This document shows, in pieces, positions 58,010-64,000 of a DNA stretch of 64,000 nucleotides; positions within the stretch are counted from its first letter, which is position 1, and every line of letters starts with the position of its first letter. Both the position numbers and the translations under genes were made by a program. The notes beneath the pieces are model-generated. The model searched no databases. It saw nothing but the letters and a program-made list of their open reading frames with translations, and was not told the DNA's origin. The stretch lies in contig JAVVEP010000010.1 in NCBI GenBank assembly GCA_032250735.1, positions 47,743 to 111,742 on the forward strand, given 5' to 3'. The stretch comes from Gammaproteobacteria bacterium. Lineage in GTDB: Bacteria; Pseudomonadota; Gammaproteobacteria; SZUA-152.

Positions 58010-58800
58010 ACATTGATGTGAGTCATCGTCTGGCCGTGCAGAGCCATCTGCAGCGTGCCCTGAAGGAGCGCGAGTTCCTGCTGTACTACCAGCCGCAGAT
58101 CAATCTCGTGTCAGGGGCGATGACCGGCGCCGAGGCGCTGATCCGCTGGCAGGATCCCAAACTCGGACTCGTATACCCCGGACATTTCGTGCCGATTGCC
58201 GAAGAATGCAGACTCATCGTGAAGATTGGCCGCTGGGCGCTGCGCGAAGCCTGCAGGCAGGTGCGGGCCTGGCAGGTTGCCGGTCTGCGCGTCGTACCCG
58301 TGACCGTCAATGTTTCCGCGGTGGAGTTCAGGCACAAAGGGTTCATCGAGGGAGTCGAGCAGATCCTACGGGAGACCAGCCTGGCGCCGGACCTTCTGGA
58401 ACTGGAACTGACCGAAACCGTCCTCATGCACGACGCCGAGTCCTCGGCGTCTGTGCTTAACGCGCTCAAGGCCATAGGCGTGCGCCTGGCCATCGATGAC
58501 TTCGGTACGGGTTATTCGAGCCTCAGTTATCTGAAACGCTTTCCGATCGACACCCTGAAAATCGATCAATCCTTCGTGCGCGACATCGTCAACGACGCGG
58601 ACGGCGCGACCATTGTGGCCGCAGTGATCGGCCTGGGCAAAAACCTCAAGCAACGGGTCATTGCCGAGGGGGTGGAGACCCCCGAGCAACTTGCATTCCT
58701 GCGTAATCAACAGTGCGAAGAGGGGCAGGGTTTTCACTTCAGTCACGCCGTGCCCGCCGAGTCCTTCAGAAAGCTGCTTGAGACCGGACAACGCTGGTGA
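58006..58800 (+). CDS. EAL-domain cyclic-di-GMP phosphodiesterase, probably split from the preceding GGDEF protein
   Basis: A 264-residue EAL domain without a sensor part. Catalytic residues are present: GAEALIRW, PVTVNVSAVEF, LELTETVLM, AIDDFGTGYSS, LKIDQSFVRDI, IAEGVETPEQ and EGQGFHFSHAVP. It begins MNIDVSHRLAVQ, which in fused GGDEF-EAL proteins follows YQFYSTD. Here GGDEF ends in QFTAPT in another frame, while restoring one T would give QFYSTDMNI. It is either translated by ATGA coupling or restored by frameshifting. Confidence 0.9.
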   Translation: MNIDVSHRLAVQSHLQRALKEREFLLYYQPQINLVSGAMTGAEALIRWQDPKLGLVYPGHFVPIAEECRLIVKIGRWALREACRQVRAWQVAGLRVVPVTVNVSAVEFRHKGFIEGVEQILRETSLAPDLLELELTETVLMHDAESSASVLNALKAIGVRLAIDDFGTGYSSLSYLKRFPIDTLKIDQSFVRDIVNDADGATIVAAVIGLGKNLKQRVIAEGVETPEQLAFLRNQQCEEGQGFHFSHAVPAESFRKLLETGQRW

Positions 58801-58870
58801 TGTGGCACCCTCTCACTTTTCGGCCTTAATTCTGACAGGACCTGCTATTGCCCGCCGTCGTAGTAAGCAC

Positions 58871-58894
58871 TGAGAGCCTGTGAAAAAATCGCCG
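58871..58894. repeat. 24-bp inverted repeat, right copy
   Basis: TGAGAGCCTGTGAAAAAATC plus GCCG, the exact reverse complement of 55825-55848. It lies 71 bases after the EAL gene and just before the small membrane protein. Confidence 0.85.
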
Positions 58895-58909
58895 GTCGTA
58901 GCGAGGGCA

Positions 58910-59056
58910 TTACAGACGTCGACCCTGAATGAGCTGAACCAGAATCACGATGACCGCAATCACCAGGAGCACATGAATAAATCCGCCCATGGTGTACGCG
59001 GAAACAAAACCCAGAAGCCAGAGTACAATCAGGATGACTGCGATGGTCCATAACAT
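58910..59056 (-). CDS. Lmo0937-family small membrane protein
   Basis: A 48-residue protein read from the minus strand: two hydrophobic helices, the first starting MLWTIAVILIVLWLLGFVSA, then YTMGGFIHVLLVIAVIVILV, ending in the polar tail QLIQGRRL. This is the standard Lmo0937 pattern; function unknown. An AAAAGGAGAAG ribosome-binding site lies just before ATG 59056. The gene sits outside the 24-bp repeat. Confidence 0.88.
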   Translation of the reverse strand: MLWTIAVILIVLWLLGFVSAYTMGGFIHVLLVIAVIVILVQLIQGRRL

Positions 59057-59147
59057 TGTTCTTCTCCTTTTTTAATATTTTAATTATCGGGTGAATCGAA
59101 AATCTGTCGCCGTCTTCCCACGGAAAACCTCTGACCTGATTCTGAAA

Positions 59148-59280
59148 TTAGAATCGCGGTGGGTACACAACACTTGCGATAACCAGCAGGACTTGTATAA
59201 GCACGCCCATGGTGTTCCCTGTAAAAAAACTTTAAGCCAGTGGACAACGAGAATAATTTCAATGATATCGAGTATCGAAC
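59148..59280 (-). pseudogene. Decayed second copy of the Lmo0937-type gene
   Basis: Minus-strand sequence shows IIEIILVVHWL in one frame and TMGVLIQVLLVIASVV in another, corresponding to the first and second helices of the gene at 58910. The frame breaks within a seven-T run (plus-strand A-run near 59223), and no polar C-terminal tail survives. Confidence 0.65.
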
Positions 59281-59348
59281 TTCTTCATCAGCATTCAGAA
59301 ACGCGATACCGCCATGTATATATCCGCGACGGGATCGGCTGAATATAA

Positions 59349-59379
59349 CCTGAACCCGTGGCTTAACCGAGAATCCAGG
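59349..59379. repeat. REP-like palindrome, imperfect copy
   Basis: CCTGAACCCGTGG, CTTAACC, GAGAATCCAGG: same layout as the perfect copy at 50679-50709, with several mismatches in the right arm. It lies 8 bases after the stop of the minus-strand gene at 59387. Confidence 0.65.
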
Positions 59380-59386
59380 TATAAAT

Positions 59387-59653
59387 CTATCCAGACAAGT
59401 CTTTAAATATCTGTCGGCCGCTCTTGTTTTGTCTGGTGCTAACTTCGCGATCCTGCTGCAGCCGATTCTCAAACGCAAACTGGTCATTCAGAAACTCAAC
59501 CAGACCCTTCCTTGCCGAGGCTCGCGTCGGATAAGGCCCCTGATCCGGACCGCGCCGAATTGCAAACCACCATTCACTCTCGACCGGATAAAATCGTACG
59601 CTCCGAATGGGAACGGAACCTTGTTCTCCGTAACGACTATGTAACTGATCCAT
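59387..59653 (-). CDS. Small DUF6316-like protein
   Basis: An 88-residue protein with a compact region RFYPVESEWWFAIRRGPDQG followed by PYPTRASARKGLVEFLND. This fits the DUF6316 pattern: aromatic strand pair, then GP[FY] and a short helix, length and layout agreeing. No function is known and the match is by eye. The C-terminal tail is polar and charged. No signal peptide. Confidence 0.65.
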   Translation of the reverse strand: MDQLHSRYGEQGSVPIRSVRFYPVESEWWFAIRRGPDQGPYPTRASARKGLVEFLNDQFAFENRLQQDREVSTRQNKSGRQIFKDLSG

Positions 59654-59849
59654 AACCGACCTCCGAACATATCAAACGGGTACTGAATTAGTGGCCATCC
59701 GTGGCCCGGTGCGTAGAGAACTACGCGTCCTTGCCCAAACCTGAACCGCAGTGGCTCATGCTCGGGGAAATTAGTGGTCTATATTTCCTATAATTCCAGG
59801 GTGGCCAGGGCAATCCCCGCCGAACTTGAATGATTCGCAGCAAAATAAA

Positions 59850-60806
59850 TCAGCGCGGATCGACTTCACGTTCATCCTCGGAAATGACAATCTCCACGCG
59901 GCGATTGAGTTGTCGCGTGGCAGCGGTAGCGTTGCTGGCAACTGGATTCGACTCGCCATAGCCACGCGCGGCGACGCGGTCTGCGCTGACGCCTCTGCGG
60001 ATCAGAAATGTGCGCACAGCTTCGGCGCGCCGTTCCGAGAGCACCTGGTTATAGCTTTCACTGCCGGTGCTGTCGGTGAAGCCTTCGATTAGCACCTTGC
60101 GTTCCGGGTACTCCCGCAAAAAATCGGCGATCTTCTGCACATTGCGCTCGGATCCCGGTTTCAGCTCGGCCTGGTTGACATCGAACAGAACGTCGCCGAG
60201 CGTGATGACCAGTCCACGTTCGGTTTTCCGCGCATTCAATTCCGCAAGCTCTTTCTCCATCTCACTCACTCTTGTGGTTGCGGCACCCAATTCAGCAGCG
60301 GCCTGTGCGGCAGCGGCCGCGGTGATCTCGGCCTGGCGAAGTTTGCTTCTTTCTCTTAAGGCTTCGGCGGCGGCCGTTTCCTGCGCCTGTTGCACAGCGG
60401 CCTCCTGCGCTATCCCCACCTGCTTACGAGCCGCATCGGCTTCGGCAGTTCGGAGTTCGAGGCGGACCGCGTCGCGCCTTTCGTCGGCACTGACGACATC
60501 CATTTCGGCGGCACGCAGCTTTCCCGTGTCCTGGGCGATCAACGCGCGCTGCTTGGCGAGGTAGGCCAAATGATCGACCAACTCCTCATCTTCCTTTTTG
60601 CTCCAGGCATTTTCCGCGCTTTCCAGCGCCTTGCCAGCTTGTTGCAGTTCCACTGCCGCATGTTTGGTGACGTCGGGATTGCTCTGCGCCGCAAGGTAAT
60701 TGCTACGGGCTTCTTCAAGAACAGCGTGTTTCTCCGGTACGGTGCTGCAACCCATAAGGGTGGCGCCGATGACAAGGAGGGTGGGTACAATAGGGTTGCT
60801 TCGCAT
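59850..60806 (-). CDS. OmpA-family lipoprotein with DUF4398 N-terminal region
   Basis: A 318-residue outer-membrane lipoprotein. The signal and lipobox end in ATLMGC (Cys at residue 20). Residues about 25-210 are an Ala/Glu-rich helical DUF4398-type region (EEARSNYLAAQSNPDVTKHA, LQQAGKALESAENAWSKKED). The C-terminal OmpA domain binds peptidoglycan: VITLGDVLFDVNQAELKPGS, VLIEGFTDSTGSESYNQVLS, RRAEAVRTFLIRRGVSADRV and GYGESNPVASNATAATRQLN with the diagnostic NRRVEIVI. ATG 60806 is chosen as the signal-peptide start. It is cotranscribed with the DUF4398 gene upstream. Confidence 0.94.
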   Translation of the reverse strand: MRSNPIVPTLLVIGATLMGCSTVPEKHAVLEEARSNYLAAQSNPDVTKHAAVELQQAGKALESAENAWSKKEDEELVDHLAYLAKQRALIAQDTGKLRAAEMDVVSADERRDAVRLELRTAEADAARKQVGIAQEAAVQQAQETAAAEALRERSKLRQAEITAAAAAQAAAELGAATTRVSEMEKELAELNARKTERGLVITLGDVLFDVNQAELKPGSERNVQKIADFLREYPERKVLIEGFTDSTGSESYNQVLSERRAEAVRTFLIRRGVSADRVAARGYGESNPVASNATAATRQLNRRVEIVISEDEREVDPR

Positions 60807-60858
60807 GATCAATTCCTTTGTGTGCATTTATACAGGTTGCTGTTGGCGCCATTCTGAT

Positions 60859-61281
60859 TCACGGCGCGATACGTTCGAATTCCTCGCGCAGAATGCGATT
60901 CGACTCCTCCGCATTTTTAACCGCCAATTGGGCCTTGGCTAAAGCGGCTTTGGTTTCGGCGAGCTTGGCGTCGACCTGTGCCTGTTCCGCCAGACGTTTT
61001 GCCTTGACGTAGTCCTCGTCGGCCATTGCCTGTTCGGCAGCATTCATTTTTTCGGTGGCGGTTTTTAATTCCACGGGGGCATACTCATTGCCTCCGACAC
61101 TGGCCGCGCGAGCGACCGTCGCCTTTGACACCGCGATCTGTTCCGTTGGCGGCGGCATGCTTGCACAGCCAATCATTAACAGCGTTATGCCAGCAATACC
61201 GACCAGGCCGGCTCGCGTCATGATGCGCGTCATGATGCGCGTCATGATTCGAAGAGCATCGTGGTGATTGGATATTTTCAT
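60859..61281 (-). CDS. DUF4398 lipoprotein with a repeated MTRI leader
   Basis: About 140 residues. A lipobox GITLLMIGC is followed by a helical DUF4398 region (YAPVELKTATEKMNAAEQAM, KRLAEQAQVDAKLAETKAAL). The stretch before the signal is a threefold 12-bp repeat giving IMTRIMTRIMTR. Several ATG codons in this repeat could start translation, so the real start is uncertain. It lies 52 bp before the OmpA-family gene and shares the DUF4398 fold with it. Confidence 0.85.
   Translation of the reverse strand: MKISNHHDALRIMTRIMTRIMTRAGLVGIAGITLLMIGCASMPPPTEQIAVSKATVARAASVGGNEYAPVELKTATEKMNAAEQAMADEDYVKAKRLAEQAQVDAKLAETKAALAKAQLAVKNAEESNRILREEFERIAP
61213..61250. repeat. 12-bp tandem repeat in the DUF4398 leader
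   Basis: Three copies of a GTCATGATGCGC unit, each carrying an ATG on the minus strand in frame with the gene. Copy-number change would add or remove four residues without a frameshift. Confidence 0.8.
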
Positions 61282-61560
61282 AGTCTTTTCCGTCCGTGTA
61301 GAATTGAAGTAGATTGCAGGCAGAATCAACACTCCAGGTTTGTCAATAAGGACTGCTAGCCTTGTCGTGAATCATATAGGGCTGCGCAGATTGCATCTGT
61401 ACGTTATCGAACATAGGACGAGAATTTTTCGATGTCCCGCGTGCTGTGCGCGTGACGTGCTATGTGCGTGAGATGATGGGGAGAAAAATTGCATGATCGT
61501 GTGGGTCGCATGGCGTTCCAGTCACGCATTTACAGGTCGTCCATAAACCAGTCTCTCGAC

Positions 61561-62292
61561 CTACCCCAGCATACGCGCGTAGCTTGCCTTGTCGTCGGCG
61601 TAACACTGACAGGAAGCCGCTTCCAGACCGCGCGGGTTGAGAATCGTAATATCCCCACGCTGATAGCTGATTAACTTGCGAGCCTGCAGCGAACTGGCGG
61701 CCCGGGTGATGCCGACGCGGCGCACACCCAGCATGTAGGCGAGGAATTCATGGGTGATGTGGAACGTGTCTGAGTGTGCCCGATCACGCATCATCAGCAG
61801 CCAACGGGCCAGGCGTGCCTCGACGACGTGGAAGCGGGTGCAGGCCGCCGTCTGTGCAATCTGTTCGATCATGACGTGCAGATAGCGCTTGAGCAGATGC
61901 TCCAGGATGGGGCTGCGAGCGAGCTCACGGCGCAGCGGCACGACACCAATGCGCAGAGCCGGGCCCGCGCCCAGCACCAGGGCGTGCAGCGGCGACACCT
62001 CCACCCCCAGAATAAGGGACACACCCAGCATGCCTTCATTGCCGACCAGTCCCACCTCGAGACTGCTGCGTGGATCCATCGGCATCATGAGCGAGATACA
62101 AGATTCGCTCGGAAACCAGGCATGACGAATGAGCTCCCCGGGCTCGGCGAGAATCTCGGCAAACACCAGTTCGACGGGCTCGCACACCGCCAGGAAACGC
62201 TGTCGATCCTCGCGCGGCAAGGCGGCGAGTATGCGATTAACGGCGGGTACTGGTTTTTTGCCTGGCAACCGGCTATTCCTTGTATTGTGCAT
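61561..62292 (-). CDS. Second Crp/Fnr-family transcriptional regulator
   Basis: A 243-residue protein with the same architecture as the regulator at 55031: beta-roll ([40 protein letters not shown]), dimer helix, HTH ([40 protein letters not shown]) and the tail [20 protein letters not shown] with the same CxCY motif. It is divergent from csbD, which it may control. ATG 62292 is chosen because the next upstream in-frame starts lie within the repeated leader. Confidence 0.92.
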   Translation of the reverse strand: MHNTRNSRLPGKKPVPAVNRILAALPREDRQRFLAVCEPVELVFAEILAEPGELIRHAWFPSESCISLMMPMDPRSSLEVGLVGNEGMLGVSLILGVEVSPLHALVLGAGPALRIGVVPLRRELARSPILEHLLKRYLHVMIEQIAQTAACTRFHVVEARLARWLLMMRDRAHSDTFHITHEFLAYMLGVRRVGITRAASSLQARKLISYQRGDITILNPRGLEAASCQCYADDKASYARMLG

Positions 62293-62351
62293 AATCACGA
62301 CGGCATAACATGGCGCAGGATCCGCCAGGCGTCTGTCCGTTAGCACACAGA

Positions 62352-62379
62352 TGAAACTGATCATTTGAAACTGATCATT
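62352..62379. promoter_or_regulatory. Perfect 14-bp tandem repeat in the Crp/CsbD intergenic region
   Basis: TGAAACTGATCATT occurs twice, end to end. Each copy contains the palindrome TGATCA. It lies between the divergent Crp/Fnr and CsbD genes and may be a regulator site. The repeat is part of the leader if the Crp/Fnr start is at 62292. Confidence 0.45.
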
Positions 62380-62466
62380 GGCACGCAACGCAGCCATTGA
62401 GTGGTGCGGCCTGGACAAGGCACAAGTGAACGCGCCGCGAGACACACAGGCGTTGCGTACGATAGC

Positions 62467-62489
62467 GCACAGACCGTCAATGTCTGTGC
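62467..62489. promoter_or_regulatory. Inverted repeat upstream of csbD
   Basis: GCACAGAC (62467-62474) and GTCTGTGC (62482-62489) are perfect 8-bp arms around a 7-base spacer, 49 bases before the csbD start. GTCTGTGC also occurs at about 54911, upstream of the other Crp/Fnr gene, so it may be a shared operator half-site. Confidence 0.45.
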
Positions 62490-62538
62490 ACTATAGATTT
62501 AGTAACGGTAATCAAATCGTCAATCAAAGGAGCAGATT

Positions 62539-62742
62539 ATGAACTGGGATATGGTCCAGGGAAACTGGAAGCAATTTAAGGGCAAGGTAAAGTCGCAATG
62601 GGGAAAACTCACCGACGATGAACTCGATGTGATTAACGGCAAGCGCGACCAATTGGCGGGCAAGATTCAGGAATCTTATGGCATCACCAAGGACGAAGCA
62701 GAGCAGCAGATCAAACGATTCGAAGACAGCAACAAGGAATAA
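62539..62742 (+). CDS. CsbD-family stress-response protein
   Basis: A 67-residue hydrophilic protein starting MNWDMVQGNWKQFKGKVKSQ, with KLTDDELDVINGKRDQLAGK and ITKDEAEQQIKRFE. This is the complete CsbD motif set; the family is induced by general stress and thought to be intrinsically flexible. An AAAGGAG ribosome-binding site precedes ATG 62539. It is the parent-like copy for the fusion at 56094. Confidence 0.97.
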   Translation: MNWDMVQGNWKQFKGKVKSQWGKLTDDELDVINGKRDQLAGKIQESYGITKDEAEQQIKRFEDSNKE

Positions 62743-62867
62743 GGTTTCCTTGCTAACCGCTGGAGTAAGAGAACGGGACTGAAGACAGGACTGGGTCTGA
62801 CCCGCATCACTTAATCCCTAATGACTCACAACTTAACAACAACTTAACAACAACTGGAGAAGCCAAC

Positions 62868-63200
62868 ATGAAACACAACAATAAGTATCTTTCTGCACTG
62901 TTCCTGGCCGCAACACTGGTGTCCGGCGCAGGCCTGGTTACCCTTGCGGGCTGTGCCTCCACAGAGAAGCAGGAAGGGACCGGCGAATACGTCGACGACA
63001 CCCTCATCACCACCAAGGTGAAAACGGCCATATTAAATGATGCAAACCTGAAATCTGCCGAGATCAATGTCGAGACCTTCAAGGGCGTGGTACAACTGAG
63101 CGGCTTCGTTAATTCTCAGGCGGACATCAACCGGGCGGTTGAGGTGGCGCGCCGCGTCAAGGGTGTGGTATCCGTCAAGAATGACATGCGGGTTAAGTAA
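62868..63200 (+). CDS. BON-domain lipoprotein
   Basis: A 110-residue envelope lipoprotein. The lipobox is LVTLAGC and the mature part is one BON domain (VDDTLITTKVKTAILNDANL, INVETFKGVVQLSGFVNSQA, ARRVKGVVSVKNDMRV). BON domains bind phospholipid or other ligands and occur in the OsmY/DolP families. It lies 125 bp after csbD. Confidence 0.93.
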   Translation: MKHNNKYLSALFLAATLVSGAGLVTLAGCASTEKQEGTGEYVDDTLITTKVKTAILNDANLKSAEINVETFKGVVQLSGFVNSQADINRAVEVARRVKGVVSVKNDMRVK

Positions 63201-63323
63201 CGGCAGGCCAGGCGTGTCTGCCGAGGAACGCTGATGCAGGCACGTCAGAATAGCTGTTGCGAATACCTATTCAGCCGATACCTATTCAGCCATGGAACAA
63301 GCAATAATATGTGATTCTGGTGC

Positions 63324-63346
63324 AGGAGCGGCGAGCCGCCGCTCCT
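63324..63346. repeat. REP-type palindrome (AGGAGCGGCG / CGCCGCTCCT)
   Basis: AGGAGCGGCG (63324-63333), loop AGC, CGCCGCTCCT (63337-63346). It strongly resembles the GTAGGAGCGGC-type repetitive palindromes dispersed between genes in pseudomonads and relatives. Confidence 0.75.
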
Positions 63347-63422
63347 ACATGAGTAGTGTCTTGCATAAGACAATCGGTCACGTGGATAGAATTTTGGAAC
63401 CGTTATATAACATAGGCTTGTA

Positions 63423-63540
63423 GTAGATGCTGATGCCAGCCATCAAACCTCGCAGAGTGAAGATGACCGCATAGGTCGTCCTCCACCGTGGAGATCGACA
63501 GGTGTTTCGCCACGCCCTCTTCGACCACGCCCGCCCGGAT
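63423..63540 (-). pseudogene. Frameshifted fragment of another SYLF gene
   Basis: On the minus strand VVEEGVAKHLSISTVED matches VVDEGVAKNLSTSSLKN of the intact SYLF protein. After a frame change near 63475, YAVIFTLRGLMAGISI matches YAFIFSQQGLMAGISI. The N-terminal half is missing. It lies on the opposite strand to the intact gene. Confidence 0.8.
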
Positions 63541-63798
63541 GGAAATGTTTACTGTCTGCTTATCTCTGGTGAACGCCGACGCCGAACGACGCGTCCTGGC
63601 CGATATGCAAATAATGCTGCGCCTCATGTCTACTTCCTAACTTTCTTTCGATCTCCTGAGCGAATCACGCCACCCTGCCCGGTTCATCGTGAAGGTGTGT
63701 CAGCATTGTCGGCAGCGGACGGTCGGCAGCGGACGATTTCAAACGAGATGCGCCGAAACAATCACGTCAACCGAGAAACCCAATGAATCGAACGCACC

Positions 63799-64000
63799 AT
63801 GACTAACGCACAATGGTTTTTACTCGTGGGCGGCATGCTGCTCGTGAGGGGCCTGACGGCGCCGATACTCCAGCGCCTGCCGGTCACCCCGGCCATTATT
63901 TATCTGGCGGTGGGACTGCTGGTCGGACCGACGGTGCTCAATCTGTTTCACTTCAACCCGCTCAAGGAATCGGCGCTGCTGGAAGTGCTGACCGAAGTGG
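63799..64000 (+). CDS. Cation:proton antiporter, partial
   Basis: The first 67 codons of a polytopic membrane protein cut by the window end. The N-terminal helix (WFLLVGGMLLVRGLTAPILQ) and the following block (LPVTPAIIYLAVGLLVGPTV) match the start of NhaP/CPA1-type sodium or potassium:proton antiporters. No ribosome-binding site is obvious; ATG 63799 is chosen because homologs begin shortly before the first helix. Confidence 0.8.
   Translation, partial: MTNAQWFLLVGGMLLVRGLTAPILQRLPVTPAIIYLAVGLLVGPTVLNLFHFNPLKESALLEVLTEV

Larger units (their letters stand above)
63201..63798. other. 598-bp region between BON lipoprotein and antiporter
   Basis: No intact gene. It contains a REP-type palindrome at 63324-63346 and a frameshifted SYLF remnant at 63423-63540. 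The rest up to 63798 shows no clear signal; the antiporter promoter should lie here. Confidence 0.5.

Overview
This window looks like a chromosomal segment of a free-living gammaproteobacterium with sulfur chemotrophic potential, near Chromatiales or Ectothiorhodospiraceae-type lineages. That is inferred from gene order and family content; no marker phylogeny could be run. The core is the classic gammaproteobacterial envelope and translation cluster on the minus strand (rpsB-tsf-pyrH-frr-uppS-cdsA-dxr-rseP-bamA-skp-lpxD-fabZ-lpxA-lpxB-rnhB-dnaE-accA), with map and glnD divergent from rpsB. A beta-carbonic anhydrase and an HD-GYP protein sit between rnhB and dnaE.

Left part (1-10.7 kb): a secreted orphan protein, a hybrid histidine kinase, a persulfide-dioxygenase-like hydrolase, a four-haem c-type cytochrome with a thiosulfate-dehydrogenase-like C-terminal half, a duplicated-domain lipoprotein candidate, a PAS-GAF-GGDEF diguanylate cyclase, a DJ-1/PfpI protein fused to a cysteine-less DsrC-like domain, and MscL with a zinc-ribbon tail. 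Sulfur chemistry and cyclic-di-GMP signalling recur here.

Middle part (10.8-40.5 kb): the conserved housekeeping cluster, then a DUF3592 protein, an MscS-type channel and the ABC-F ATPase Uup. Several junctions overlap by ATGA (cdsA/dxr, dxr/rseP) or by 8 bases (lpxD/fabZ), indicating translational coupling.

Right part (41-64 kb) is accessory. A MerR regulator, a ParA-type ATPase fused to a glycogen-binding CBM48 domain and an orphan protein form a compact plus-strand unit that may be a new system. Then come a response regulator, a histidine kinase whose phospho-acceptor His is Gln, a REC-PAS-GGDEF-EAL protein, tRNA-Ser(CGA), a metallo-beta-lactamase-fold protein and tadA. From 51.7 kb to the end lies an envelope-stress-like island: SYLF/YSC84, a DUF3494 ice-binding-like PEP-CTERM protein, small membrane proteins, two Crp/Fnr regulators, CsbD, BON, OmpA and DUF4398 proteins. 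It also holds a CsbD-REC-PAS-PAS-GGDEF fusion followed by an EAL gene apparently split from it by loss of one T. The island carries signs of duplication and decay: two SYLF remnants, one remnant of a small membrane protein, a truncated glycine-zipper gene, a 271-bp MITE-like element with perfect 35-bp terminal inverted repeats, and 24-bp inverted repeats flanking the cyclic-di-GMP pair. The window ends inside a cation:proton antiporter gene.
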